Shown one piece after another: positions 26,063-34,959 of a stretch of 64,000 nt of DNA. The notes under the pieces are model-generated. The model did not search any database. It saw only the letters and a list, made by a program, of their open reading frames with translations, and had not been told where the DNA came from. Source of the stretch: an uncultured Oscillospiraceae bacterium (lineage in GTDB: Bacteria > Bacillota > Clostridia > Oscillospirales > Oscillospiraceae); NCBI GenBank assembly GCA_910588455.1, contig CAJUPG010000001.1:4727-68726 (forward strand), written 5' to 3'. Each line of letters starts with the position of its first letter. Positions within the stretch are counted from its first letter, which is position 1. A program made the position numbers and the translations under genes.

Positions 26063-27742
26063 ATGAAAAAGGCTATGAATCAATCAACGCTGACTGCAAT
26101 TTTAAACGTAGCATCCATCTGTGCCCTGGTGTTTCTGATGATTCTGTTGTTTATGAACAGTGGAGCCAGTAGCCGCCTGGACAAGTCCAACCAGGAGCGA
26201 TATGAGTTGACTTATAACGCCAACCGTTTCATGAACGGTTCCGCATATCTGACGAATGAGGTTCGGGCCTTTGCGGCCACCGGGCTTCAGGAGCACTACG
26301 ACAACTATTGGAACGAAGTCAACCACCTGAAAAACCGGGATCAGGGCGTAGCCGCCATGCAGGAGATCGGCATCACCCCTGAGGAACAAAACATGATTGA
26401 TCAGATGTCCGCCCTTTCCAACGAGCTGGTGCCCCTGGAGGAGCAGGCCATGCAGCAGGTTCAGTCCGGCCAGCAGAGCACAGCCATCAACTATGTGTAC
26501 GGAGAGGAATACAACAGCGCCCTGGCCAAGATTACCAGCCTGAAGGAGCAATTTTTAGCGGATTTGGATGCCCGGGCCTTTCAGGAGGTTCAGTCCCTGG
26601 AGCGGTGGGTCTTTATCGTTCGCACCCTGATGGTGATTTCTCTGCTGGTGGTTATGGGACTGCAGGTATTCAGTATGCGGGTAATCCGCCGGCGCATTCT
26701 GCGACCGGTTCTTGCGGTGAAGGACCAGATGGGCGAGATTGCCCAGGGCAATCTGTCTGCGGAATTCCAGTGGGAGGCGGATACCTCTGAACTGGGTATG
26801 CTGGTCAACTCCATTCACGAGACCAAACGGGAGCTGAAAACGTACATCAACGACATCGACGACAAACTGGCCCAGATGGCCCAGGGCAATATGGATTTGG
26901 CCATCAATGGAACCTACCGGGGAGAATTTTTGCCCATTCAGAAGGCTATGCGCCAGATTCTGGATTCCTTGAACGACGCTCTGTATCATATCCGCCAGAC
27001 CGCCCAGCAGCTTACCAACGAGTCCCAGCGGATGGCCGCCGGTGCCCAAACTCTTTCCGAAGGCGCGGTGCAGCAGGCCTCTACGGTGGAGGAACTGTCC
27101 GCGGGTATTCAGGATATTTCCGGCCAGGTGAACCGCACTTCGGAGGATGCGGCGGAGGCCCAGAGGTTTGCTGTATCCGCCGGTGAACAGCTTCAGGTAT
27201 GCAGCACCAAGATGGACGCGCTGACCAAGGCCATTGCGGATATTGCCGCCTCCTCTCAGCAGATCAGTGGCATCACCAAGGCCATTGAGGACATCTCCTT
27301 CCAGACCAATATTCTGGCCCTGAACGCCTCTGTGGAAGCGGCCCGGGCCGGCGCGGCGGGCAAGGGCTTTGCTGTGGTAGCCGATGAGGTTCAGCGGCTG
27401 GCCAGTAAGAGCGCCGAATCCGCCAAGAGCATCACCGAACTGATTGATGCATCGGTACAGCAGGTGCGGTACGGAACCTCTCTGTCGGAGGAGACCACAG
27501 AGGCCCTGTCTGAAGTGGTGTCCAGCGCCCAGCGGTCGGCGGACCTGGTGGGGCAGATCGCCCAGTCCGCTCAGGCGCAGGCCATGTCCCTGCGGCAGCT
27601 GACCGAAGGAATGGAGCTGATTTCTAACGTGGTGCAGACCAATGCCGCCACCGCTGAGGAATCCGCCTCCTCGGCGGAGGAACTGCGGCAGCAGGCGGAA
27701 AAGCTGGAGGATTCCGTCCAGCGGTTCCAGCTGCGGCACTGA
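26063..27742 (+). CDS. Methyl-accepting chemotaxis protein
   Basis: 559 aa. Membrane helices at about residues 11-32 and 178-204 enclose a roughly 145-residue, mostly helical extracellular sensor resembling a four-helix bundle. A HAMP domain follows (about 205-260), then a second helical segment and the cytoplasmic hairpin. The signalling tip reads [20 protein letters not shown], followed by [15 protein letters not shown]. It would steer CheA kinase at the cell pole in response to a ligand not identifiable here. No che or flagellar genes are nearby, which is usual for dispersed receptors. It is transcribed alone between a promoter and a large terminator. Confidence 0.96.
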   Translation: MKKAMNQSTLTAILNVASICALVFLMILLFMNSGASSRLDKSNQERYELTYNANRFMNGSAYLTNEVRAFAATGLQEHYDNYWNEVNHLKNRDQGVAAMQEIGITPEEQNMIDQMSALSNELVPLEEQAMQQVQSGQQSTAINYVYGEEYNSALAKITSLKEQFLADLDARAFQEVQSLERWVFIVRTLMVISLLVVMGLQVFSMRVIRRRILRPVLAVKDQMGEIAQGNLSAEFQWEADTSELGMLVNSIHETKRELKTYINDIDDKLAQMAQGNMDLAINGTYRGEFLPIQKAMRQILDSLNDALYHIRQTAQQLTNESQRMAAGAQTLSEGAVQQASTVEELSAGIQDISGQVNRTSEDAAEAQRFAVSAGEQLQVCSTKMDALTKAIADIAASSQQISGITKAIEDISFQTNILALNASVEAARAGAAGKGFAVVADEVQRLASKSAESAKSITELIDASVQQVRYGTSLSEETTEALSEVVSSAQRSADLVGQIAQSAQAQAMSLRQLTEGMELISNVVQTNAATAEESASSAEELRQQAEKLEDSVQRFQLRH

Positions 27743-27755
27743 TTTAATTCAAAAG

Positions 27756-27810
27756 AGCGTCCGCTTGGGAGAAACTTCCTTACAAAGTTCCTCCCAAGCG
27801 GACGCTTTTT
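27756..27810. terminator. Large bidirectional terminator
   Basis: A perfect 16-bp stem (27756-27771 with 27791-27806) whose 19-base loop contains a further AACTT/AAGTT pairing; T5 on one side and A-rich on the other. It serves the converging chemoreceptor and permease genes. Confidence 0.93.
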
Positions 27811-27822
27811 GTTTGTTTGGGG

Positions 27823-29076
27823 TTACGAGAATTTTCCGGTTTTCCCCATATACTGTGCAGTTTCCACAGGCAGCCCGCGCCGGCGCAGCCCCTGGGCGAC
27901 CAGCCGGCTGACGATGCTGTAAAGCATCGCGAACACCGGAACACCCAGCACCATCCCCGCAAAGCCGAACAGTCCGCCAAACAGAAGGATAGAAAACAGC
28001 ACCCAGAAGCTGGCAAGACCGGTGGAGTCGCCCAGGATCTTGGGGCCCAGGATGTTGCCGTCGAATTGCTGGAGCACCAGAACAAAGATGGCAAAATATA
28101 TCCCCTGAAGAGGATTTACCAGCAGAATCAGGAAAAAGCAGGGAATTGCGCCGATAAAGGGACCAAAGAACGGCACAATATTTGTTACGCCGATAATGGT
28201 TGCCACCAGAGCGGGGTAGGGGAAGTGGAAAATATTGCAGCAAATCAGGCAGATTACGCCGATGATGGCGGAGTCCACCAATTTTCCATTGATAAACCCA
28301 CTCATAATGCGGTAGGCGCTGCGAACTTCCTCGACCACCAGGTCCGCGACGGAAGTGGGCAGCAGACTGTAGACGATTTTTTTGGATTGGGCGGCAAAGG
28401 TGTCCTTCCGGGCCAGCAGGTACACCGACACGATCAGCCCAATCAAGATGTCCTTCAAAACCATCAGTGCTGTTGCCACGACCACGGATACACTGGTTAC
28501 AACGTCCGTTACGTTGGGCAGAAGGAATTCCTTTGCCCAATTAAGAACCGTGGACATGGACTCCAGGTTGGGCATGATGTCGTTTTGCAGCCAATCCTCC
28601 AGAGCTTGAGTGGTAGACTCGTAGTAGGGCAGAAGGAATGCCTGGAGAGCCGGATTGTCCTGCCAGGTTTTAACCAACCACTCCTGAACAGTCTCAATGT
28701 AGCCGGGAAATGCCTGGACTAAGCCCACTACGCTGATGTACAACTGGGGAAGCACCATGGCCAGCAAAATATAGATAATCAGCAGGGCAAAGAAGAGGCT
28801 GAGCAGAATTGCCGCTCCATTGAGAAGCGGACGGACCCTTTGGCTGGGGATCAGAGCGATTAAAAACGTCAAAATGTGCCGGTGGACTGGCAGCAACAGA
28901 AACGCCAGTACCAGTCCATAGAGAATGGGGCGGAGAATGAGCATCAGGCTGGCGGCCAGGGTTCGCACCGCTGCGAAGTGATACAGGAGAAAAAAGAACA
29001 AAATCGACGCAGCAATGACGCAGAAGGCGGTCAATCCCAGGGCAATGTAGTGTTCTGACGGCTTTTTGGAACCCAT
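27823..29076 (-). CDS. AI-2E family transporter (PF01594-type permease)
   Basis: 417 aa with about eight hydrophobic segments: two or three N-terminal ones (about residues 10-110), a polar periplasmic-type central domain, and five C-terminal ones from about 215 on. Family marks include the re-entrant FFGPFIGAIPCF and the LQQFDGNILGPKILGDSTGL stretch. Members have been linked to autoinducer-2 release, Na+/H+ exchange and other export, so the substrate should be left open. ATG 29076 has AGGAGG upstream. It begins 12 bases after the purB stop, so the two form an operon. Confidence 0.92.
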   Translation of the reverse strand: MGSKKPSEHYIALGLTAFCVIAASILFFFLLYHFAAVRTLAASLMLILRPILYGLVLAFLLLPVHRHILTFLIALIPSQRVRPLLNGAAILLSLFFALLIIYILLAMVLPQLYISVVGLVQAFPGYIETVQEWLVKTWQDNPALQAFLLPYYESTTQALEDWLQNDIMPNLESMSTVLNWAKEFLLPNVTDVVTSVSVVVATALMVLKDILIGLIVSVYLLARKDTFAAQSKKIVYSLLPTSVADLVVEEVRSAYRIMSGFINGKLVDSAIIGVICLICCNIFHFPYPALVATIIGVTNIVPFFGPFIGAIPCFFLILLVNPLQGIYFAIFVLVLQQFDGNILGPKILGDSTGLASFWVLFSILLFGGLFGFAGMVLGVPVFAMLYSIVSRLVAQGLRRRGLPVETAQYMGKTGKFS

Positions 29077-29088
29077 GTGTTTTCCTCC

Positions 29089-30525
29089 TTACACCTTCAA
29101 CTGGGTATCCTCTCCCTGTAAATCCCGGGCGAAGCGAGAGAGTACGGGAGCCACGCACTGATCCAAAAATTCCTCCACCTGCTCCGGACAGCGGCCGGTG
29201 TAACGGCTGGGCTCCATGTGAGCGGTGAGTTCTTCCATGCTCAGGCCGAAAGCCGGATCAGCGGCAATCAGTTCAATCAGGTTATTGTGCAGGCCTAAAT
29301 CCTTCACGTTCCGGCCTGCTTCCTGGGACAAGACGCGAATCCGCTCATGGAGCTCCTGTCGGTTGCCGCCACGCTTCACTGCGTCCATCATGATATTTTC
29401 GCTGGCCATAAAGGGCAGTTCCTCCAACACGTGCTTTTCGATGACCTTGGGGTGAACCACCAGACCGGAGCATACGTTCAGCATGATATTTAAAATCGCG
29501 TCCACCGCCAAAAAAGCCTCCGGCACGGACAGCCGCTTGTTTGCGGAGTCGTCCAGGGTCCGCTCAAACCACTGGGTCGCGGCGGTAACGGCAGGATTTT
29601 CTACGTCCGCAATGACATACCGGGCCAGAGAGCAAATCCGCTCACACCGCATGGGGTTTCGCTTGTAGGGCATGGCGGAGGAGCCGATTTGATTTTTCTC
29701 AAAGGGCTCTTCCACCTCCTTCAAGTGGCACAGCAGGCGCAGGTCAGTGGCAAACTTGCTGGCTGACTGGGCGATGCCAGCCAGAGTGGATACTATATTG
29801 TAGTCCAGCTTGCGGGAGTAGGTCTGTCCGCTTACGGGGACAACAGCTGTAAAGCCCATTTCCTTTGCAATCTTCTCTTCCAGCAGCTTAACCTTCTCAT
29901 GATCCCCCTCAAAGAGCTCCAAGAAGGATGCCTGGGTACCGGTAGTCCCCTTGGCGCCTCTCAGCTTCAGGGTGGACAAACGGTATTCCACTTCCTCCAG
30001 GTCCATGAGCAGTTCGTTCATCCACAGGGTGGCCCGCTTACCCACGGTTACCAGTTGAGCGGCCTGGAAGTGTGTAAAACCAAGGGTAGGCAAGTCTTTA
30101 TACTTGCGGGCAAATTGCCCCAGACGGTCCAGCACCCGGACCAATTTTGCCCGGACCAGTTCCAGACCCTCCCTCATGAGAATTACGTCGGTGTTGTCGC
30201 CCACGTAGCAGCTGGTGGCCCCCAGGTGGATTATGGGCATGGCCTTGGGGCAGGCGGTCCCGAAGGTGTGGACATGGGCCATTACGTCGTGGCGCAGCTT
30301 TTTTTCCATCTCGGCGGCTAATGTATAGTCGATGTCCGTTAAATGGGCCTCCATCTCGTCCACCTGCTCCTGGGTTACAGGCAGGCCCAGTTCCATCTCA
30401 GCCCGGGCCAGCGCGACCCAGAGCTTGCGCCAGGTGGTGAATTTTTTGTCGGCGGAGAAGAGATAGAGCATTTCGTCGCTGGCGTACCGGGAGGACAGCG
30501 GACTTTCGTAGGCATTTGTAGGCAT
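29089..30525 (-). CDS. purB: Adenylosuccinate lyase
   Basis: 478 aa, the long clostridial/eukaryote-like form. The fumarase-superfamily signature SSAMPYKRNPMRCE is near residue 291, carrying the flexible catalytic Ser loop. HLGATSCYVGDNTD (near 87) and GTTGTQASF supply the other active-site regions. It cleaves SAICAR to AICAR and adenylosuccinate to AMP, each with release of fumarate, in purine synthesis. It is the first gene of a two-gene unit with the AI-2E-type permease, which has no obvious link to purines. The promoter is at 30557-30586, and the RBS is GGGAGC before ATG 30525. Confidence 0.97.
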   Translation of the reverse strand: MPTNAYESPLSSRYASDEMLYLFSADKKFTTWRKLWVALARAEMELGLPVTQEQVDEMEAHLTDIDYTLAAEMEKKLRHDVMAHVHTFGTACPKAMPIIHLGATSCYVGDNTDVILMREGLELVRAKLVRVLDRLGQFARKYKDLPTLGFTHFQAAQLVTVGKRATLWMNELLMDLEEVEYRLSTLKLRGAKGTTGTQASFLELFEGDHEKVKLLEEKIAKEMGFTAVVPVSGQTYSRKLDYNIVSTLAGIAQSASKFATDLRLLCHLKEVEEPFEKNQIGSSAMPYKRNPMRCERICSLARYVIADVENPAVTAATQWFERTLDDSANKRLSVPEAFLAVDAILNIMLNVCSGLVVHPKVIEKHVLEELPFMASENIMMDAVKRGGNRQELHERIRVLSQEAGRNVKDLGLHNNLIELIAADPAFGLSMEELTAHMEPSRYTGRCPEQVEEFLDQCVAPVLSRFARDLQGEDTQLKV

Positions 30526-30556
30526 GGTAACAGCTCCCTTATTTGTCTTTGAATGC

Positions 30557-30586
30557 AGTATAGCACAAAAACCGCCACTTGGTAAA
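30557..30586 (-). promoter_or_regulatory. Promoter of purB
   Basis: Minus strand TTTACC (30581-30586), 18 bases, extended -10 TGCTATACT (core 30557-30562). No PurR box or purine riboswitch was recognised in the short leader. Confidence 0.7.
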
Positions 30587-30621
30587 GATAAAAGCGGTAT
30601 TTTTCATGGATTCTTAATGTG

Positions 30622-30650
30622 TTGATTTTCTCAGAAGTTTGTTCTATAAT
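30622..30650 (+). promoter_or_regulatory. Promoter of the first MBL-fold gene
   Basis: TTGATT (30622-30627), 17 bases, TATAAT (30645-30650). It proves that a longer frame beginning at 30639 cannot be the real start. Confidence 0.85.
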
Positions 30651-30689
30651 CAGAACCGTGAATTTGTAAATGAAAAGAGGCTTTGGCAC

Positions 30690-31451
30690 ATGAGCGATTG
30701 GTTTACTGTTGAGCAGGTTGATGCAGATACCTACGTTCTCAGCGAATACCGGCATTGGGAGGAGACCCATTGCTACCTCTTGAACGGAACAGAGCGCAGC
30801 CTGCTGATTGATACCGGCCTTGGAATCTGCAAAATCCAGGACGAGGTTCAGAACCTCACCTGCAAGTCAGTTACCGCTGTGGCCACCCACATTCACTGGG
30901 ACCATGTGGGCGGCCACAAGTATTTCCCGGATTTCTATGCCCACGGCGAGGAACTGGACTGGCTCAACGGAGGCTTTCCGCTGTCACGGGAAACTGTTCA
31001 GAGCATGGTGGCAGACCGATGTGATTTGCCAATGGGCTTCGATGTCAGTACCTATGAGATATTTCAGGGGATACCAACCAGAGTTTTGCAGGACCGTGAC
31101 ACCATAGATTTAGGCGGACGGGTAGTGGAGGTCCTCCATACGCCAGGGCACTCACCGGGGCATATGTGCTTCTGGGAAGAGGCGAGAGGCTACCTGTTCA
31201 CCGGAGATTTGGTTTATAAAGACACATTGTTTGCGTACTATCCCTCCACCGACCCAGCCGCTTACCTCAATTCTCTGGAAAAAATAGCGGAACTTCCGGC
31301 AAAACGGATATTTCCCGCCCATCACTCCCTGGAAATTGAACCAGAAATCGTGCTCCGAATGCGGAACGCTTTCCGGGAATTGAAGGAAAACGGACAACTC
31401 CATCACGGGAGCGGAACCTTCCGGTATGGAGATTGGGCCGTGTGGCTGTAA
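30690..31451 (+). CDS. MBL-fold metallohydrolase
   Basis: 253 aa from ATG 30690, the first start downstream of the promoter; the RBS AGAGG is weak. The metallo-beta-lactamase fold motifs are all present: THIHWDHVGG near residue 79 (HxHxDH), the second-metal His in HTPGHSPGHM near 165, Asp in FTGDLVY near 184 and a terminal His in FPAHHS. All ligands for a two-metal site are therefore there. Related proteins are glyoxalase II, lactonases and many uncharacterised hydrolases; the substrate cannot be predicted. It stands alone, with a separate murD promoter following. Confidence 0.9.
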   Translation: MSDWFTVEQVDADTYVLSEYRHWEETHCYLLNGTERSLLIDTGLGICKIQDEVQNLTCKSVTAVATHIHWDHVGGHKYFPDFYAHGEELDWLNGGFPLSRETVQSMVADRCDLPMGFDVSTYEIFQGIPTRVLQDRDTIDLGGRVVEVLHTPGHSPGHMCFWEEARGYLFTGDLVYKDTLFAYYPSTDPAAYLNSLEKIAELPAKRIFPAHHSLEIEPEIVLRMRNAFRELKENGQLHHGSGTFRYGDWAVWL

Positions 31452-31456
31452 GAGCG

Positions 31457-31485
31457 TTGAATTTTTTCCAAAGATGTGTTAAAAT
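31457..31485 (+). promoter_or_regulatory. Promoter of the murD-M42 run
   Basis: TTGAAT (31457-31462), 17 bases, extended -10 TGTTAAAAT (core 31480-31485). The AAGGAGGG RBS and ATG 31520 follow. Confidence 0.82.
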
Positions 31486-31519
31486 GACTTGATTGAAAAA
31501 TAAGGAGGGATGACGGGCT

Positions 31520-32911
31520 ATGTCTGCCATTCAAGAGTATTTGGATTCTCTGCATGAAAAGACCATCACGGTAATCGGGATGGGAGTAAGCAACACCCCG
31601 CTGATTCGGATGCTGCTGCGGGCCGGGCTCAAAGTTACGGTTCGGGACAAGGCGCCCCGGGAGCGCTCGGAGGAGCTGGCCGGTGAACTGGAGAGCCTGG
31701 GCGCAACGCTGATTCTGGGAAAAGACTATTTGGAGGATTTGCACGAAGATTTGATCTTCCGCACCCCGGGACTGAGCCCCAACACCCCCCAGGTGAAGGC
31801 GGCTGTGGAGCAGGGGAGCGAGCTGACCAGTGAGATGGAGCTGTTTTTCCGTACCTGTCCCTGCCGGATTCTTGCTGTGACGGGCAGCGACGGAAAGACC
31901 ACCACCACAACCATTATTACGGAATTTTTGAAAGCTGCGGGGTATAATGTCTACGTGGGGGGCAACATCGGCAAGCCCCTGCTGCCCGATGTGGGGGATA
32001 TGGAGCCGGAGGATCTGGCTGTGCTGGAGCTTTCCTCTTTCCAGCTGATGACGATGGAGCAAAGCCCCAATATCTCCGTATTCACCAATCTGGCCCCCAA
32101 CCACTTGGATTATCACCACACTATGGAGGAGTATACCCAGGCAAAAACCAATATTTTCCGCCATCAGGGCGAAGGGGACCGTGTCATTTTCAACTGGGAC
32201 TGTGAGCGGCTGCACCCGCTGGCGGAGCTGGCCCCCGCTGGGGTGGTCTGGTTCAGCCGGCAGGAACGGCTGGAGCAGGGGGTGTATCTGCGGGACGGGG
32301 CCATCTGGCTCACCAACACCCAGGGGAGCCGGGAGGTTCTGCCTCTGGACCGCATCCGAATTCCAGGCGTCCACAACATCGAAAATTATATGGCCGCCAT
32401 CGCCGCTGTGGACGGCCTGGTTCCGGACCCTGTGGTCCGGGAGGTGGCCGACAAGTTCCAGGGAGTGGAGCACCGGATTGAGAAGGTCCGGGAGCTGGAT
32501 GGGGTTACCTACTATAACGATTCCATCGGGACCAGCCCCAGCCGAACCGCAGCCTGCCTTCACGCCTTTGCGGAGGCGCCTGGGGACATGATCTTAATCG
32601 CCGGAGGCTATGACAAGCAAATTCCCTTTACAAATCTGGCGCTGGATATTGTGGACCGGGTGCAGGTTCTGGTCCTCAACGGGGCCACCGCCCAGGCCAT
32701 CCGCAAGGCGGTGGAGCAGGCGGAGACCTACCGTCCCGGCCATCCGGAAATTGTTATGACCGAGGGCTTCGACCAGGCGGTGAAGGAGGCCCGCAGGCGG
32801 GCGAAATCCGGGGATTATGTGGTCCTTTCGCCGGCCTGCGCCGCGTTCGACCAGTTCAAAAACTTTGTGGAACGGGGTAAGCACTTTAAGGATTTGGTGC
32901 AAAACTTTTAA
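31520..32911 (+). CDS. murD: UDP-N-acetylmuramoyl-L-alanine--D-glutamate ligase
   Basis: 463 aa. The Mur-ligase ATP loop is TGSDGKTTT (residues 121-129; Asp where many MurD have Asn or Ser). LELSSFQL near 171, NLAPNHLDYHHTMEEY near 193 and NDSIGTSP with PSRTAA in the C-terminal domain are MurD-type. It adds D-Glu to UDP-MurNAc-L-Ala in the cytosol during peptidoglycan precursor synthesis. It stands outside the usual dcw cluster and is followed 15 bases later by three M42 aminopeptidases. This is unusual for murD, so it may be worth checking whether a second copy exists in the dcw cluster. Confidence 0.93.
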   Translation: MSAIQEYLDSLHEKTITVIGMGVSNTPLIRMLLRAGLKVTVRDKAPRERSEELAGELESLGATLILGKDYLEDLHEDLIFRTPGLSPNTPQVKAAVEQGSELTSEMELFFRTCPCRILAVTGSDGKTTTTTIITEFLKAAGYNVYVGGNIGKPLLPDVGDMEPEDLAVLELSSFQLMTMEQSPNISVFTNLAPNHLDYHHTMEEYTQAKTNIFRHQGEGDRVIFNWDCERLHPLAELAPAGVVWFSRQERLEQGVYLRDGAIWLTNTQGSREVLPLDRIRIPGVHNIENYMAAIAAVDGLVPDPVVREVADKFQGVEHRIEKVRELDGVTYYNDSIGTSPSRTAACLHAFAEAPGDMILIAGGYDKQIPFTNLALDIVDRVQVLVLNGATAQAIRKAVEQAETYRPGHPEIVMTEGFDQAVKEARRRAKSGDYVVLSPACAAFDQFKNFVERGKHFKDLVQNF

Positions 32912-32926
32912 AGCGGAGGAATTTCA

Positions 32927-33955
32927 TTGGATTACGAACGCGTACTAAGCCGCCTGTGCACTCTGTCTGGCCCCAGCGGCTTTGAGACACAGGCGGTCCA
33001 GGGGGCAGCGGAGCTGCTGCGTCCCCTGGTGGATCAGGTGTATACCACTCGCCTGGGCAGTCTGGTAGGGGTGCGCCGGTGCGGCAAGGAGGGAGCGCCC
33101 CGCTTGCTGCTGGATGCCCATCTGGACGAGGTGGGGTTCATTGTCACCGGCCACGAGGAGGGCTTTTTGCGCTTCGCCTCTCTGGGCGGCGTGGACGCTC
33201 GAATGCTCCCGGACCGAGAACTGTTGCTGTTGACAGAGCCTCCCGCCCTGGGGATTGTGACCTGTATGCCCCCCCACCTTCAGAGCAGCGAGGAGGCCGA
33301 AAAGGCACTGTCCATCGACAAGCTGTATTTGGATGTGGGGTGCAGCCAGGAGGAGGCCAGGGAAAACTTTCCCATCGGGACCCCTGCGGTCTGCCGGGGA
33401 GGCTGTACCCGTTTCGGTGAGGCGCTCTTCTGCGGCAAGGCCCTGGATGACCGGGCCGGTTTTGCAGTGCTGCTGGATGTGCTGGAGCGGCTTCAGAAGG
33501 TGGAACTGTATGTCGATTTGTATGTATTGGGCTCCACTCAGGAGGAAACCAGCAGCGCCGGCGCGATTACTGCGGCCTATGGGATTGCCCCGGATCTATG
33601 TGTGGCGGTTGATGTGACCCATGGAGACACCCCAGACGCTGACAAGGATAAAACCTTTACGCTGTCTGGCGGTCCTGTGCTTGGAGTGGGACCGAACTGT
33701 TCTCAGGCACTTGTCAAGCAGGTGGAACGGTGCGCCCGGGAGTTGGAAATTCCAATCCAGCTGGAGGTAATGTCCGGCAGCTCCGGGACCAACGCATGGC
33801 CGCTGCAAATCAGCCGGGAGGGGATCGCCACCGCTGTGCTGTCTCTGCCTCTGCGCTATATGCACACACCCATTGAGACCGTCCACCGCCGGGACCTGGA
33901 GGAAACGGCCCGCCTGCTGGCGGCTTTTGTGGAAAAGGAGGGCGAACGATGCTGA
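32927..33955 (+). CDS. M42-family aminopeptidase, copy 1 of 3
   Basis: 342 aa with a TTG start at 32927 (GCGGAGGA seven bases upstream). M42 co-catalytic metal ligands are visible: LDAHLDEVGF near residue 63, GKALDDRAGF near 166, the catalytic pair in STQEETSSAGA near 202, VDVTHGDTPD near 226 and a terminal His in YMHTPIETV near 312. The family forms 12-subunit tetrahedral particles that trim peptides from the N-terminus in the cytosol. It is often misnamed endoglucanase. Its 3' end overlaps the second copy by seven bases. Substrate preference is not predictable. Confidence 0.9.
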   Translation: MDYERVLSRLCTLSGPSGFETQAVQGAAELLRPLVDQVYTTRLGSLVGVRRCGKEGAPRLLLDAHLDEVGFIVTGHEEGFLRFASLGGVDARMLPDRELLLLTEPPALGIVTCMPPHLQSSEEAEKALSIDKLYLDVGCSQEEARENFPIGTPAVCRGGCTRFGEALFCGKALDDRAGFAVLLDVLERLQKVELYVDLYVLGSTQEETSSAGAITAAYGIAPDLCVAVDVTHGDTPDADKDKTFTLSGGPVLGVGPNCSQALVKQVERCARELEIPIQLEVMSGSSGTNAWPLQISREGIATAVLSLPLRYMHTPIETVHRRDLEETARLLAAFVEKEGERC

Positions 33956-34959
33956 ACCTGCTTTCGGAGCTCTGCTGTCTCAACGGTGTTTCTGGTAATG
34001 AGGGAGAGGTCCGGGATTTTTTACAGAAACGGGCCGAGCAATACGCGGATGAAGTGCGGACCGACCGTCTGGGCAATCTGATTGTGTTTAAAAAAGGAAA
34101 AAAATCCACCGGACAAAAGCTGATGCTGTGTGCCCATATGGACGAAGTGGGCTTGATTGTTACCCGTACTGCAAAAGACGGCTTTTTTAAGTTCGATTTT
34201 GTAGGTGGAGTGGATCGCCGGATTGCGATTGGCAAATCGGTGGTGCTGGGAAATGATAAAATCCCAGGGGTGATAGGGTGTAAGGCAATTCACCTTGTCA
34301 GTAAAGACGAGCGGAAGAAAATTCCGAAAACGGAGTCCTTTTATCTGGATACTGGAGGCATAGATGTGCCCCTGGGCACCTACGGGGCTTTTGTTGGCGC
34401 TCCCGAAAAACTGGGTCAGGATTTGTTCAAGGCCAAGGCCATTGACGACCGGATCGGCTGCGCGGTTATGCTCAAGCTGCTGGAGGAAGAACTTCCCCTG
34501 GATATTACGTTTGTCTTTACTGTTCAGGAAGAGGTGGGGACTCGGGGAGCTTTTGGCGCGGCCTTTGCGGTAACACCAGAAATCGCTCTGGTCCTGGAGA
34601 CCACAACTGCCGCGGACCTGCCTGGAGCGGAGTCCCACCGCCGGGTCTGCGCACCAGGGAAGGGGCCGGTTATCTCCTATATGGATGGAGGCACCATCTA
34701 TGACCGCGAGTTGTTCGAGCGTCTGCGCCGGTTGGCGGAAGAACACCGCATTCCATGGCAGACAAAAGAATATATCGCTGGGGGGAACGACAGCCGGGCC
34801 ATCCAGCGGACTAAGGCCGGGGTACGGGTAGCGGCCATTTCGGCGGCGGTCCGCTATCTCCATGCGCCGGCCAATGTGGGGAGCAGAGCCGATTTTGCAC
34901 ATATGCTGGCGCTGACACGGCTGTTTTTGGAGGATATTGCAGAAAATGGAGCTTTATAG
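33949..34959 (+). CDS. M42-family aminopeptidase, copy 2 of 3
   Basis: 336 aa from ATG 33949, overlapping the stop of copy 1 (ATGCTGA), so translation is probably coupled. The ligand motifs are CAHMDEVGLIV (near residue 62), KAIDDRIGCAV, TVQEEVGTRGA, VLETTTAADLPG and the terminal RYLHAP. The fourth motif is LETT rather than the VDVT of the other two copies, so one metal-binding acidic residue is Glu in place of Asp. This may alter metal or substrate preference. Otherwise it is complete and likely active. Confidence 0.9.
   Translation: MLNLLSELCCLNGVSGNEGEVRDFLQKRAEQYADEVRTDRLGNLIVFKKGKKSTGQKLMLCAHMDEVGLIVTRTAKDGFFKFDFVGGVDRRIAIGKSVVLGNDKIPGVIGCKAIHLVSKDERKKIPKTESFYLDTGGIDVPLGTYGAFVGAPEKLGQDLFKAKAIDDRIGCAVMLKLLEEELPLDITFVFTVQEEVGTRGAFGAAFAVTPEIALVLETTTAADLPGAESHRRVCAPGKGPVISYMDGGTIYDRELFERLRRLAEEHRIPWQTKEYIAGGNDSRAIQRTKAGVRVAAISAAVRYLHAPANVGSRADFAHMLALTRLFLEDIAENGAL

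Noticed and set aside
27823..29076. Quorum-sensing exporter for autoinducer-2
   Set aside because: The family name is historical; no luxS or lsr genes are here, so the substrate is left open.
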